This document shows, one piece after another, positions 1 through 9,100 of a stretch of DNA of 64,000 nucleotides. Source of the DNA: Ulvibacter antarcticus (GTDB lineage: Bacteria > Bacteroidota > Bacteroidia > Flavobacteriales > Flavobacteriaceae). The stretch spans positions 62,001 to 126,000 of the forward strand of contig NZ_REFC01000011.1 in assembly GCF_003688405.1 (NCBI RefSeq). The letters run 5' to 3'. The notes below the pieces were generated by a model. The model saw only the letters and a list, made by a program, of their open reading frames with translations. It did no database searches and had not been told where the DNA came from. Numbering within the stretch: position 1 is the first letter of the stretch; the number at the start of each line of letters is the position of its first letter. The position numbers and the translations under genes are program-made.

Positions 1-276
1 TCTCTTCTGCTTTTCCTCAATTTCACGCTCTCGCTCCAGACGAATTTCTTCCTTCTCTTTTCGCTTTTCCTCACCCACTTCCTTAGAAGCTACCTTCTTG
101 CTTTTATCCGTTTGAAATTCTTCAAACAAAACCTGGTATTCTGTATCGGAAATTTTGGTAGTAGGACGCGCTTCCACTTCATGTCCTTTGGAACTTAAAA
201 ATTCCACGGCACGATCGAGCGAAATGTTAAATTCACGTAATACTTTGTTAAGCCTTATCGATTTTACTTCAGCCAT
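1..276 (-). CDS. infB: Translation initiation factor IF-2, N-terminal part (cut by window edge)
   Basis: This is the first 92 codons of IF-2, the GTPase that places initiator tRNA on the 30S subunit; the rest lies left of the window. The ATG is at 276. The translation begins MAEVKSIRLNKVLREFNISL, the usual IF-2 N-terminal helical domain in Bacteroidota, and then runs into a Lys/Glu/Arg-rich linker (residues 60-92), as expected before the G domain. It lies 61 bp downstream of nusA on the same strand, in the conserved rimP-nusA-infB order. No catalytic region is visible here, so the call rests on the N-terminal sequence and gene order. Confidence 0.93.
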   Translation of the reverse strand, partial: MAEVKSIRLNKVLREFNISLDRAVEFLSSKGHEVEARPTTKISDTEYQVLFEEFQTDKSKKVASKEVGEEKRKEKEEIRLEREREIEEKQKR

Positions 277-337
277 ATAAATGCTTTCTCCTGTTTCTTT
301 ATTTTAAAAATTTGTATAAAAGTAATTAAACTTTCAA

Positions 338-1570
338 CTACTCTTCAAATTCTTCTCTCAATATATTTATCACTTCCTGAATTGTTTCCTCTTCAAGATC
401 AGTTCTAGACACCAAATCTTTCAAGTCGTACTCCAACACACTCTTGGCAGTATCTAATCCAATTTTATGGAATTCCTGAATAATCCAGCTTTCAATTTCA
501 TCAGAGAATTCGCTTAATTCTACATCTTCTTCAGCCCCTTCTCTTAACACATCAATTTCATAACCAGTAAGTTGACCCGCCAAACGAATGTTATGCCCTC
601 CTCGTCCAATTGCCTTACTAACTTCCTCCGGTCTTAAAATAACCTCAGCACGTTTAGTCTCTTCATTTAACTTGATTGACGTCACTTTTGCCGGACTTAA
701 TGCGCGGGTTATAAACAACGGTAAATTACTTGTATAATTTATTACATCAATATTCTCATTACCTAGTTCACGTACAATTCCGTGAATTCTAGATCCTTTC
801 ATCCCCACACAAGCTCCAACAGGATCGATACGATCATCGTAAGAATCTACTGCAACTTTCGCTTTTTCACCAGGAATACGCACTACCTTTTTCACAGTAA
901 TCAATCCATCAAATACCTCAGGAATTTCTTGCTCAAACAATTTCTCAAGAAAAACAGGTGCCGCTCTTGACATAATAATTGTCGGCTTGTTTCCCTTTAA
1001 CTCTACACTTTCAATAATACCACGAACATTATCTCCTTTTCTGAAAAAATCTGAAGGAATTTGTTTTTCCTTCGGAAGGATTAGCTCATTCCCATCATCA
1101 TCCAACAAAATAACCGCACGATGACGAATATGATGTACTTCTGCCGTATATATTTCGCCTTCCAGTTCCTTGAACTGCTTGTAAATATTTGTATTATCGT
1201 GCTCGTGAATCTTCGAAATTAAATTCTGACGCAAGGCCAAAATAGAACGTCTTCCAAGATCAATAAGTTTAACTTCTTCAGAAACATCTTCCCCAATTTC
1301 AAAATCAGGTTCAATTTTTCTAGCAGCAGATAATGAAATTTCTTCGTTAGGATCTTCAACTTCTCCATCGGCAACCACAACTCTATTTCTCCAAATCTCT
1401 AAATCCCCTTTATCAGGATTGATAATTATATCGAAGTTATCATCACTTCCATACTTTTTCTTCAAAGCATTTCTGAAAACATCTTCTAGTATCGCCATAA
1501 GCGTAACTCTGTCTATCAGTTTATCGTCTTTAAATTCTGAAAACGAATCAATTAACGCTAAATTTTCCAT
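338..1570 (-). CDS. nusA: Transcription termination/antitermination factor NusA
   Basis: NusA binds RNA polymerase and nascent RNA and controls pausing, termination and antitermination. The 410 residues show the N-terminal RNAP-binding domain (about 1-125), an S1 domain (about 135-200), and two KH domains with GxxG loops, GMKGSRIHG near 255 and GRGGHNIR near 325. A short acidic tail follows, and the C-terminal acidic repeats of the E. coli protein are absent. It starts 6 bp after rimP ends, and infB follows, so the three genes are almost surely cotranscribed. In other bacteria NusA feeds back on its own operon, and the hairpin upstream of rimP would suit such control. Confidence 0.97.
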   Translation of the reverse strand: MENLALIDSFSEFKDDKLIDRVTLMAILEDVFRNALKKKYGSDDNFDIIINPDKGDLEIWRNRVVVADGEVEDPNEEISLSAARKIEPDFEIGEDVSEEVKLIDLGRRSILALRQNLISKIHEHDNTNIYKQFKELEGEIYTAEVHHIRHRAVILLDDDGNELILPKEKQIPSDFFRKGDNVRGIIESVELKGNKPTIIMSRAAPVFLEKLFEQEIPEVFDGLITVKKVVRIPGEKAKVAVDSYDDRIDPVGACVGMKGSRIHGIVRELGNENIDVINYTSNLPLFITRALSPAKVTSIKLNEETKRAEVILRPEEVSKAIGRGGHNIRLAGQLTGYEIDVLREGAEEDVELSEFSDEIESWIIQEFHKIGLDTAKSVLEYDLKDLVSRTDLEEETIQEVINILREEFEE

Positions 1571-1576
1571 ATCATC

Positions 1577-2041
1577 TTAATTAAATTTTACCATCACTTT
1601 TGCTTCAATAATCTCTTTATAAGGGAGTACGGCTGTTTTTTCTACCGTAATTTTTCCTTTTCCAATTGGCTTAGGCTCTCTTGCCTTCCAATGGAGCTCA
1701 ATACCTTCGTCATCAGACTTCATTAAATCTCCTTCAATTACTCGGCTATCAGCAGTTTTTACCTTCAAGGTTCTGCCAATATTCTTCTTAAACTGACGAG
1801 GTAGTTTTAAACCTTCAGTAACTCCGGCAGACATCACTTCAAGTGAGAAATCTTCCTCTTCGCGGTCTAAATTATGTTCAATCGCTCTACTAACTGCAAT
1901 ACAATCCTCAACAGTTACACCTAAATCTCCATCAATAGTTATCGATATTTTGTTCTGATCTGTTATAATCATATCGATCAAAAACAGTGATGAATTCTCC
2001 TCTAACGCTTGCTCTAGCAGTAGTGTTACTTTTTGATACAT
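1577..2041 (-). CDS. rimP: Ribosome maturation factor RimP
   Basis: RimP assists 30S subunit maturation. I place the start at the ATG at 2041 (MYQKVTLLLEQALEEN), giving 154 residues, the usual family length. The reading frame stays open for 34 more codons upstream, but those cross a strong hairpin (2059-2082) and read as untranslated leader. Family features are the ENSSLFLIDM segment, the DGDLGVTVEDCIAVSR segment, and SLEVMSAGVTEGLKLPRQ in the N-terminal domain, followed by an SH3-like C-terminal domain. It is the first gene of the rimP-nusA-infB operon. Confidence 0.95.
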   Translation of the reverse strand: MYQKVTLLLEQALEENSSLFLIDMIITDQNKISITIDGDLGVTVEDCIAVSRAIEHNLDREEEDFSLEVMSAGVTEGLKLPRQFKKNIGRTLKVKTADSRVIEGDLMKSDDEGIELHWKAREPKPIGKGKITVEKTAVLPYKEIIEAKVMVKFN

Positions 2042-2053
2042 TACTTTTTTTCT

Positions 2054-2082
2054 ATAAAAAGAGGGGACTTTACGTCCCCTCT
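2054..2082 (-). terminator. Terminator-like hairpin in the rimP-nusA-infB leader
   Basis: On the minus strand the stem AAGAGGGGAC pairs with GTCCCCTCTT across a 4-5 nt loop and is followed at once by a run of five T. The structure ends about 12 bp before the rimP ATG and lies downstream of a TATATTTG -7 element at 2108-2115, so it falls inside the transcribed leader. It looks like an intrinsic terminator used as an attenuator. Regulation by NusA is inference only. Confidence 0.6.
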
Positions 2083-2107
2083 TATTCTTTGGTATTAAAT
2101 ATTGGTG

Positions 2108-2115
2108 CAAATATA
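2108..2115 (-). promoter_or_regulatory. Probable -7 element of the rimP-nusA-infB promoter
   Basis: The minus strand reads TATATTTG, a full match to the Bacteroidota -7 consensus TAnnTTTG. About 19 bp upstream there is only a T-rich stretch instead of a clean TTTG, so the -33 half is weak. Transcription would start near 2100 and pass the hairpin at 2059-2082. Confidence 0.45.
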
Positions 2116-2155
2116 CCATATTTTTTAATATTAAAAAAATCACTCCCTCCCATTT

Positions 2156-2163
2156 TATTTTTG
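2156..2163 (+). promoter_or_regulatory. Possible -7 element for the universal stress protein gene
   Basis: The plus strand reads TATTTTTG, matching TAnnTTTG, 42 bp before the ATG at 2205. No clear TTTG is visible at the expected -33 spacing, so the support is limited to the -7 half. Confidence 0.35.
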
Positions 2164-2204
2164 TACTTTAATGGAACATAATCTTTTATCAAAACCGACC
2201 AAAT

Positions 2205-3029
2205 ATGAAAAGAATTTTAGTCCCTACCGATTTTTCACCACAAGCCGAAAACGCCTTAAAAGTAGCTGCACAATTAGCCTCAAAACATGGAAGTGAAATA
2301 TATTTACTGCATTCACTAGAAATGCCATTGAGTATAGGTGGTTCGGGAGACACAAGTAAATTACCGGAATCCCTCTTTTTTATCAAACTAGCTGAAAAAA
2401 ACTTTTCTGAGCTTTTAGAAAAACCTTACTTACAAGAGATAAATGTTTATGAAGCAATTGGGCACAATGAAATCTATAATGATATAAGTGCCACCGTAGA
2501 AAAAAGTAAGATAGACATGATTGTCATGGGGTCTCATGGTGCCAGCGGATTTAAAGAAATGTTCATTGGAAGTAATACAGAAAAAGTAGTTCGGACTTCA
2601 AAAATTCCCGTGCTGGTAATAAAAAATAATCATCCTGTTTTCGAAATAAACGATTTCGTTTTCGCTACAGATTTTTCCGAAGAATGCCGATGGAGCTTTA
2701 ATGAAGCTCATAAATTCGCCAAAACGGTTGGTGCTAAAATGCACCTTTTATTTGTAAACACGCCAGGTGACTTTAAAACTACGGCACAGGCAAACGCTAT
2801 TATGACAAATTTTGTGAAAGGAATGGGAGCCGAAAATTATACGCTGAATGTTTATAACGATAATTCAATCGAAAAAGGAATCTTACAATTTACAAAAGAT
2901 ATAAAAGCACAGTTAATTGGCATGAGTACCCACGGTCGTAAAGGTATTTCACACTTTTTTAATGGAAGCATTAGCGAAGATCTCGTGAATCACGCTAATA
3001 TGCCGGTGATTACTTTTAAAATACAATGA
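2205..3029 (+). CDS. Universal stress protein, tandem UspA domains
   Basis: A 274-residue cytosolic protein with two UspA domains (about 1-140 and 148-274). Both keep the nucleotide-binding loop: GSHGASGFKEMFIGSN in the first half and GMSTHGRKGISHFFNGS in the second, which suggests ATP binding in both. Each half starts with a beta strand followed by TDFS (PTDFSPQAENAL, ATDFSEECRWSF). Tandem UspA proteins are common in Bacteroidota, often linked to starvation, redox or oxygen stress; the substrate is unknown. Its stop overlaps the start of the following lipoprotein gene by 4 bp, so the two are likely cotranscribed. Confidence 0.93.
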   Translation: MKRILVPTDFSPQAENALKVAAQLASKHGSEIYLLHSLEMPLSIGGSGDTSKLPESLFFIKLAEKNFSELLEKPYLQEINVYEAIGHNEIYNDISATVEKSKIDMIVMGSHGASGFKEMFIGSNTEKVVRTSKIPVLVIKNNHPVFEINDFVFATDFSEECRWSFNEAHKFAKTVGAKMHLLFVNTPGDFKTTAQANAIMTNFVKGMGAENYTLNVYNDNSIEKGILQFTKDIKAQLIGMSTHGRKGISHFFNGSISEDLVNHANMPVITFKIQ

Positions 3030-3634
3030 TATTAAAATCATCGTTAATCTTAAGTATAAGTGCGCTATGTCTTAGTTGTGGAACACCGAATAAAAAAAAC
3101 ACGAATGTAATAGGACCAAAAGAAACTATTACAGATACATTGACTACCTCAACACCAAATATTCTGAAACCAGCAGCTCCGGAAGGGGCTGTTTTTGGTA
3201 ATTTCAATGGAGATAATAATCAGTTATTTTCACACATAGCTAATTTTAATAGCCATCAAGAAAAAACAGAGATCGGTTTTCAGGATAAGGATATTAAAAA
3301 GTTAATTGTCCCCAAAACCCTTGGTGGATCATTATCCTTAATAGAATTGGAAGGATTCGATAGAGATTTACTGTTATTTACCGCCAAACTCAAAGACCCC
3401 AATTTTAATAAATACTTTTTATTCGTCCAAAGGGATGGTGAATGGAAACCAGTAATAAACGGATTCGCCATTCATAAAACCAATTTAACAGACACCTTGA
3501 TTCCCATAAAAATCGATCCAAATAACCTTCGAAATATCTCGCGGCATTATTCAGTATTTAATTTAGATGATAGCAATGAAAATGGCTATTCATGGTTATT
3601 ACAATCGGAAAGTGTTCCAATAAAAAATTGGTAA
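3026..3634 (+). CDS. Hypothetical lipoprotein
   Basis: I do not recognise this 202-residue protein. It begins with a short lipoprotein signal (MILKSSLILSISALCLSCG) with the lipobox LSCG and Cys18, so it should be anchored in an envelope membrane. A Thr/Asn-rich linker follows, then a globular domain from about residue 55 to the end with alternating hydrophobic strands. Its ATG overlaps the stop of the universal stress protein gene (ATGA), so it is probably translated with it. It is convergent with the pigment cluster, whose last gene ends 50 bp downstream. Confidence 0.7.
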   Translation: MILKSSLILSISALCLSCGTPNKKNTNVIGPKETITDTLTTSTPNILKPAAPEGAVFGNFNGDNNQLFSHIANFNSHQEKTEIGFQDKDIKKLIVPKTLGGSLSLIELEGFDRDLLLFTAKLKDPNFNKYFLFVQRDGEWKPVINGFAIHKTNLTDTLIPIKIDPNNLRNISRHYSVFNLDDSNENGYSWLLQSESVPIKNW

Positions 3635-3683
3635 TAAGTCTGTAGGATTATACATTTGCTTTGACTTCCAAAAGCCATTTCTA

Positions 3684-4973
3684 TTATTCGCGTCTGTCGA
3701 TGATCTCAACCGGTTTTCTACTCATTTTCGGAAAACGAATAGCATTCAGTTCCTTTTTATCATGGAATTCTACTTTTGGTAGCACTCGAAGTTTCGCTCT
3801 AAAATGATCCTTTATCTCCGTAAGGAGTGAATCCGTAGGTGCTTCTGTCGCAATTTTTATAAGAATCTCGTCGGTGCCCAGCTCATTGTGAAATATCTCT
3901 ATCACAAAACTGTGCACTTCACTAAAATGATTCAATATATTATACATCGCCGGCGGATAAAGCGTAGTACCTTTATATTTGATCATTTGTTTTTTTCGTC
4001 CAACTACCGGTCCCAATCGCATGGTGTTTCTTCCGCAATTACAAGCCTCCGTATGAGCACGAACCATATCTCCGGTTTTAAATCTTAGAAGTGGCATTGC
4101 TTCTACTCCCAAAGTAGTAATAACCAACTCACCAACCTCGCCTTTTTTTACAAGATTATCGTTCTCATCGAGTATTTCTGCAATGATCAATTCGGGGTGG
4201 TGATGCCCACCTATTTCATGTTCACATTCGTTAAAAGCTGTGCTCATTTCGGTAGAAGCATAGGTAGAATACAAAGCTATTTCCCACGATGCCTTGATCT
4301 TAGAGGCTAAGACATTTAAAGAAAAATCTTCATTTTTAATTGGTTCTCCAATACAAATAGCCGCCTTTACTCCCGAAGTTTCCATATTGATATTATGAAG
4401 TTGTGCAAATTCAATTAGCTTTAACAAAAAGGATGGCACACAAATAAGATAGGTAGGTTTAAACTTCTTAATCGAATCCCATTGAAGTTCAGGTATTCCA
4501 GAGCCTACTCGAATAATTCCTGCACCTAATTTTCTCGCACCCAAAAAATAAGCAAGCCCAGCCATAAAACGTCTATCCATAGTGGTCATAAGCTGCATAG
4601 TATCTTTCGAAGTCACCCCCGCACAGGCAAATGAAATTGCCTCATTATACGCCAGCCTATCCAAATCTTTATCGGTAAGGGCAAAAGTTACCGGTTCCCC
4701 CAAAGTCCCGGAAGTAGTTACATAATCGATTATTTTCTCTTTGGAAACGCAAATAAAGTCATCATTAAACTGCTGCAATTGCTCTTTGGTGGTTACAGGA
4801 ATTTTTGTGAGATCTTCCAGCTTGCTTATAGAATTCAGATTAATTCCATTATCATTAAAAACCCCTTGGTAATAGGTTGAATTCTCACTTAGATAACCCA
4901 ACAGTTTTTTCAGTTCTTGCTCCTGAAACTGCTGTATTTCGTCTTTAGTTGCTTTTTCAATTTCAGGAATCAT
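3684..4973 (-). CDS. AMP-forming aromatic acid ligase (phenylacetate-CoA ligase-like), probable 4-coumarate activating enzyme
   Basis: A 429-residue adenylate-forming enzyme of the phenylacetate-CoA ligase type. Visible motifs are the P-loop-like TTSGTLGEPVTFAL (about 85), YASTEMSTAF (about 240, with the adenylate-binding Glu) and the hinge-type segment LLRFKTGDMV (about 295), plus the C-terminal lid domain. In aryl polyene and flexirubin clusters this family loads an aryl acid onto the acyl carrier protein; here the likely substrate is 4-coumarate from the ammonia-lyase at 34024-35559. Transfer to CoA instead of ACP cannot be excluded. It is the last gene of the operon, overlapping the C45 gene by 4 bp. 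Confidence 0.85.
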   Translation of the reverse strand: MIPEIEKATKDEIQQFQEQELKKLLGYLSENSTYYQGVFNDNGINLNSISKLEDLTKIPVTTKEQLQQFNDDFICVSKEKIIDYVTTSGTLGEPVTFALTDKDLDRLAYNEAISFACAGVTSKDTMQLMTTMDRRFMAGLAYFLGARKLGAGIIRVGSGIPELQWDSIKKFKPTYLICVPSFLLKLIEFAQLHNINMETSGVKAAICIGEPIKNEDFSLNVLASKIKASWEIALYSTYASTEMSTAFNECEHEIGGHHHPELIIAEILDENDNLVKKGEVGELVITTLGVEAMPLLRFKTGDMVRAHTEACNCGRNTMRLGPVVGRKKQMIKYKGTTLYPPAMYNILNHFSEVHSFVIEIFHNELGTDEILIKIATEAPTDSLLTEIKDHFRAKLRVLPKVEFHDKKELNAIRFPKMSRKPVEIIDRRE

Positions 4974-6646
4974 TGCTGTGCTTTTCTTTTCGATTTTTTC
5001 AGATATTTAACTACATTTTCCTTGTCGGGAACTGTAGTAATTTCTTTACTATTTGCTTTTTCAAATGCTTTTCTAGCTTCGGAAAAATCTTTCTGTTCAT
5101 AATAATATCGTCCTGCAAGATAATGGGATTTCCAATAATCCGGGTTTAATTGTTGTAATTCTATAAGTTCTGAAGGCTTTAAAACTGTTTCATCATCTAT
5201 AGCTGCTTCCACTATACGTTCTAATATTCTATATTTTTCGTATTTCTGAAAGGCTTCAGATCTCGCAAACGGGTCTTCTGCAATCGTTAATTCCTCGTTG
5301 GCTAAAGTTACTTTTGAAGGGTTTCCGAAGCGATCATTAAACACTTCATTGAGATCATAAGCAACAAATTCTCCTAACTGATACGGATTTGTTGAAATCC
5401 AAACCTTTAATTCTTCCGGTTTAAATACGATTCCATGATGTGCTAAAAGCTGATTCAAAGCTTTCTCATTTCCGAAGCCAATTGCAGCATCATTCAAGCC
5501 TTCCTTATTCCTTAGAATCGCAACAGCTTCAGTAGGATTCAATTTATCCTCTTCTTTAATTAATTCCTCCATTCGCTCGTAACGATATTGCGAATGACTT
5601 TCGGCAATCTGCTTTAAATTTCGCTTGTCTTCAGAAAAAATCGCAGACTGAAAGTGATTGGAACAGATCAATTCATCTGAATTAGGAACTTCATACACTC
5701 CTAATTTATGTGGTGAAACTTCAATTAACGCTGCCTTACGATCCTTCGCACTGCTAATAAAAATAGCTTCAGAAACAAAAACCTCCCTTTTTTTGGCAAT
5801 GGCAATAGCTTCAGAAATAGTTGACGCATATTGAAGAATTTCTCTAGTTAACAGGGAAATTGGCGTTTTTGCAGTGAGCGGAATTTTCGACTTTCCGGCG
5901 TTGATAGTGATCGTTAGTCCCTGATCGTTCATTCCTGAAACCACGCCTATCATTCCACCCCAAGTAACCGACATATATTTATGCCCTTCCGAAGGACTGA
6001 TAAAAGCAATTATTTTTTCCTTAGCGAACTCATCTCCTGCATAAAAGTCAAAATTCCGTCCTACCAAAAGTTCTCCATCTTCGGTCTTATCGTCCCAGAC
6101 CGCAAAGGACGAACAGCCTACAAGCGCCAAATCCTGTAACGCGTGACCAATATCATGTGCGCTGTGCAAATAAAGCGCTCTGAGATAAGGCGGGGCAATC
6201 TCGTTAAAAGCCTCTGAAGAATAGCGACTCACCCCGTAAATTTCTGTTTTATATTCTTCAGTGACATGCTTGTACATCTTCCGATTGTAATATTTTAAAA
6301 AACTTCGTAAGAGTGCTTGTTTGGTTTTTGAAGGCACTAAGTCATTTACTTTAGATAGAAAAACCGCTTCTTGCCTTTGCAATAACTCACGAGTAAGACT
6401 TCCAATGGTCAGGCCTCGTTCCAGAGGATCTCCTTCTACATACATTTCCCAAAGTCCATGTTCGTTTTTATTTAGAAAATTATTTCCGACGACATAAGAA
6501 GAATCGGAAATTTTTATCCGTTCTGGAATCTCATTTTTATATTTCGATAGATCAGGACGATCTTTAAGGGATTTCGAAATGCCACATGAAGATAAAAAAA
6601 CAAGAAAAATCAAGCTATAGCGCTTGGTTAATGACTTTAAAATCAT
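4970..6646 (-). CDS. C45-family autoproteolytic acyltransferase/hydrolase, lipoprotein with C-terminal TPR-like region
   Basis: This is an Ntn-hydrolase of the peptidase C45 / acyl-CoA:6-aminopenicillanic acid acyltransferase type. From the ATG at 6646 it has 558 residues; an ATG at 6667, overlapping the cupin gene, would add seven. The N-terminus is a lipoprotein signal ending LVFLSSCG. The presumed self-cleavage nucleophile is Cys178 in LVGCSSFAVWDD, followed by the typical GELLVGRNFDF segment. The last 80 residues, with ELQQLNPDYWKSHYLAGRYY, look TPR-like. The family cleaves or forms amide bonds, so envelope acyl transfer or deacylation of the pigment or a lipid is possible. Its presence in a pigment operon is notable. 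Confidence 0.8.
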   Translation of the reverse strand: MILKSLTKRYSLIFLVFLSSCGISKSLKDRPDLSKYKNEIPERIKISDSSYVVGNNFLNKNEHGLWEMYVEGDPLERGLTIGSLTRELLQRQEAVFLSKVNDLVPSKTKQALLRSFLKYYNRKMYKHVTEEYKTEIYGVSRYSSEAFNEIAPPYLRALYLHSAHDIGHALQDLALVGCSSFAVWDDKTEDGELLVGRNFDFYAGDEFAKEKIIAFISPSEGHKYMSVTWGGMIGVVSGMNDQGLTITINAGKSKIPLTAKTPISLLTREILQYASTISEAIAIAKKREVFVSEAIFISSAKDRKAALIEVSPHKLGVYEVPNSDELICSNHFQSAIFSEDKRNLKQIAESHSQYRYERMEELIKEEDKLNPTEAVAILRNKEGLNDAAIGFGNEKALNQLLAHHGIVFKPEELKVWISTNPYQLGEFVAYDLNEVFNDRFGNPSKVTLANEELTIAEDPFARSEAFQKYEKYRILERIVEAAIDDETVLKPSELIELQQLNPDYWKSHYLAGRYYYEQKDFSEARKAFEKANSKEITTVPDKENVVKYLKKSKRKAQQ

Positions 6647-6659
6647 AATGTTATGACCT

Positions 6660-7547
6660 CTAAGCATGTTGATTCACACTTTTGCTAAATTTCTTATTGG
6701 TTTTACTAAGAATTTTAGCTTCTTTATAATCGACCCACTTTTGCCCAAAAGATTTTCGCATAATGTTTTCAAAAGGGCGCATCATAAATACATTCCCAAG
6801 CATTTTTGCAATACGTACAGGATGTTTTGGTAATGCCCTTAGCGTAATTGAAAATCCGCCGTCCAGATATTTTATGTAATGCCAATATCCGCTAGGCATA
6901 TACAATGCGTCACCGGCTTTCATCTCGGCCTGTATCCCGATAACATTTTGCAGCGCTGGATACTTATTGAAATCTGGCCGGTCCATATCTATAGTTTCGA
7001 GATTATGAACGGCAAAAGGCACTTTATAAAGATATTTTGTTTGTTCGGGAGAAAAGAGGGTAACGCTTTTATTCCCTTGAAAGTGAAAATGCAAAAGATC
7101 TGAAAGGTCCATATCGTAATGGGGCAATACTCGCGAACCACCTCCACCAAAAAACATCACTGGAAGCCTTTTAAAGAATTTGAGACCAATATCCGGATAG
7201 CTGAAATCATTTAGTAACTCTGGCATATTATCCAACAAATTGAAGAAAAATATTCGTAGATCGGTTGGCTGTGTTTTAAGTAACTCCAGATAATCGAACA
7301 TCTTCATTTCCTTGACTGGCTCAGCAGAATTCTGTGTTCCCTTGGTAGGCTCACTATTATATAATGGGACGATTTGTTCGCCGGCATGTTCCTGGAAAAA
7401 TTCGATTGTCCATTTTTTATGTGCAGGCCAATCCTTCATCAAACCTTCAATAATAACAGGACGTTGTGGCTTATAATATTTCTCGATGAATTCCTTCTTA
7501 GAAATATCGCTAACACGCTCTACATTAACAGTTTTAATTTGATTCAT
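6660..7547 (-). CDS. Cupin_8/JmjC-like protein, putative Fe(II)/2-oxoglutarate oxygenase
   Basis: A 295-residue protein with the JmjC/cupin_8 fold. The metal triad is visible as HYD in VLPHYDMDLSDLLHFHFQG (about 160) and the distal His in MPSGYWHYIKYLDGG (about 225). The N-terminus has the typical FIEKYYKPQRPVIIEGLMKDWPA segment. Family members hydroxylate proteins or small molecules using Fe(II) and 2-oxoglutarate. The target here is unknown; a pigment tailoring oxidation is conceivable. It lies between the C45 gene and the CrtI-like gene (5 bp spacing). A clear paralogue is at 62498-63352, so the function need not be pigment-specific. Confidence 0.83.
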   Translation of the reverse strand: MNQIKTVNVERVSDISKKEFIEKYYKPQRPVIIEGLMKDWPAHKKWTIEFFQEHAGEQIVPLYNSEPTKGTQNSAEPVKEMKMFDYLELLKTQPTDLRIFFFNLLDNMPELLNDFSYPDIGLKFFKRLPVMFFGGGGSRVLPHYDMDLSDLLHFHFQGNKSVTLFSPEQTKYLYKVPFAVHNLETIDMDRPDFNKYPALQNVIGIQAEMKAGDALYMPSGYWHYIKYLDGGFSITLRALPKHPVRIAKMLGNVFMMRPFENIMRKSFGQKWVDYKEAKILSKTNKKFSKSVNQHA

Positions 7548-7552
7548 CGGAT

Positions 7553-9100
7553 TTACTCTTTTACTTCTTCCTTTAAATTAGCTTCTTGTACTTTTTGGAC
7601 GAGATATTCTCCGCCCAGGATTACTGAACAGGTTACGACTCCACTGATTGTAACTCCTAAAATACCATGCATATTTAGACTTTGCCCGGTAAAAAATAAG
7701 TTGCGAATCTTAGTTCTGGCAGATACAAATGACTTTAATGAATTACTGGCATCTTTCACATAACCATACATTGATCCTCTGTTACTTCCAATATAATCAC
7801 GATACGATAAAGGTGTGGAAGAATACACAGCTTCGATACAATTTCGAATATCAGGAAATTTTTTCTCAAGTTCCACAATAAACTGCTCTTCCTTATGTGC
7901 TTTGAATTGCTCGTAGGTCTGCCCACGTTCATTTTGATCGGCTGCAGTATTAAAAGTACCTTCCCAAGGAGCTACTTCGTCAAAGTTCATATAGGTCATG
8001 GCTGTAAGATTGTCACCATAACCGTCGGTATTCTTTTTTATTCCCATAGAAACCATATACGCCCTTGGCCAATCTTCTTGTGTATAATCATGTACGTTCC
8101 AAACTTGATCCAAATCTTTATAATGGTAATAATTCTTGTTTAAATATTTGAAGGTACCCGGCTTTAATACCAAGTAAAGAGTAAACGCTGCTACAGTGCT
8201 TTCAATATTTTTTATGCGGGAAACATAGGATTTCCGAAAAAACTGCTCCCCGACCATTTTGATAGTCAATTTAGGCTCAATATTCGAAATAAAAAGATCT
8301 CCTTTTACTACCGGACCATCTTTCAATTTGACTGATGCGATTAAACCATCATCAACACCAAAGCCAACAACTTCATGCCGTTTATAGGCTTCGCCACCTG
8401 CTTCTTTTAGTCTTTTAAGTAATGATTTAGTGATCTGGCTTCCTCCGTTTACACATCGATACGAACTTTCGATATATGAATTAACAGATAAGGCATGAAC
8501 ATAAAAGGGAGTTCTGTCTGCTTCTCCGGCATATAAAAGATTGCTTCCAGCTAGAACAGCTCTCAATTTTTTATTTGAGGTGACAGAATCAATATACTCT
8601 TTTGCATAAAATTCAAATACCTCGGTATCCTCATAATAAGGCTTCCCTACTTTTACATTATACAATGGAAATTTATCGCAGGTATCTTTTAATTTTTTAC
8701 AATAGGTACGAATTGCTTTTTCCTCGTCTGGAAATTGTTCTAATAGATTTGCGATAAAGTTGTCATAACCCTGCCCGTGTCTATATTCGACCGGATCACC
8801 ATCGAAAGTGATAAGATCGAAGCCATTTTCATCCAATTTTTTTAATTCCAGATCATCGAGAATACCTAAATACTTAAAATACTGATATAGGTTTTGTCCT
8901 TCAGAAAGCCCGCCAATATAATGAACACCAGTATCGAAGATCGTTTTGTTACGTACAAAAGTTTGTAGATTTCCTCCGTACTGGTTGTTTTTTTCCAATA
9001 CGCAGACAGATCGACCTTCTTTAGCAAGAATTATGGCCGAAACTAAACCACCCAAGCCGCTTCCAACGATTACAACATCATATTTTTCTTTTAATTTCAA
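7553..9100 (-). CDS. CrtI/phytoene desaturase-like FAD-dependent oxidoreductase
   Basis: 515 residues. The N-terminal dinucleotide-binding motif VIVGSGLGGLVSAIILAKEG is followed by the acidic strand end VLEKN. The C-terminal part contains FFTGQSLNMHGILGVTISG, the second FAD-contact region of the CrtI/retinol saturase group. Members desaturate, saturate or isomerise polyenes. In flexirubin clusters a gene of this type is a standard member, probably acting on the polyene or the dialkylresorcinol side chains; the exact reaction is not evident here. It overlaps the MMPL gene by 4 bp. Confidence 0.88.
   Translation of the reverse strand: MKLKEKYDVVIVGSGLGGLVSAIILAKEGRSVCVLEKNNQYGGNLQTFVRNKTIFDTGVHYIGGLSEGQNLYQYFKYLGILDDLELKKLDENGFDLITFDGDPVEYRHGQGYDNFIANLLEQFPDEEKAIRTYCKKLKDTCDKFPLYNVKVGKPYYEDTEVFEFYAKEYIDSVTSNKKLRAVLAGSNLLYAGEADRTPFYVHALSVNSYIESSYRCVNGGSQITKSLLKRLKEAGGEAYKRHEVVGFGVDDGLIASVKLKDGPVVKGDLFISNIEPKLTIKMVGEQFFRKSYVSRIKNIESTVAAFTLYLVLKPGTFKYLNKNYYHYKDLDQVWNVHDYTQEDWPRAYMVSMGIKKNTDGYGDNLTAMTYMNFDEVAPWEGTFNTAADQNERGQTYEQFKAHKEEQFIVELEKKFPDIRNCIEAVYSSTPLSYRDYIGSNRGSMYGYVKDASNSLKSFVSARTKIRNLFFTGQSLNMHGILGVTISGVVTCSVILGGEYLVQKVQEANLKEEVKE

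Noticed and set aside
1577-2143. Longer RimP with 34 extra N-terminal residues
   Set aside because: The extension crosses the leader hairpin and has no family similarity; the ATG at 2041 matches the usual RimP start.
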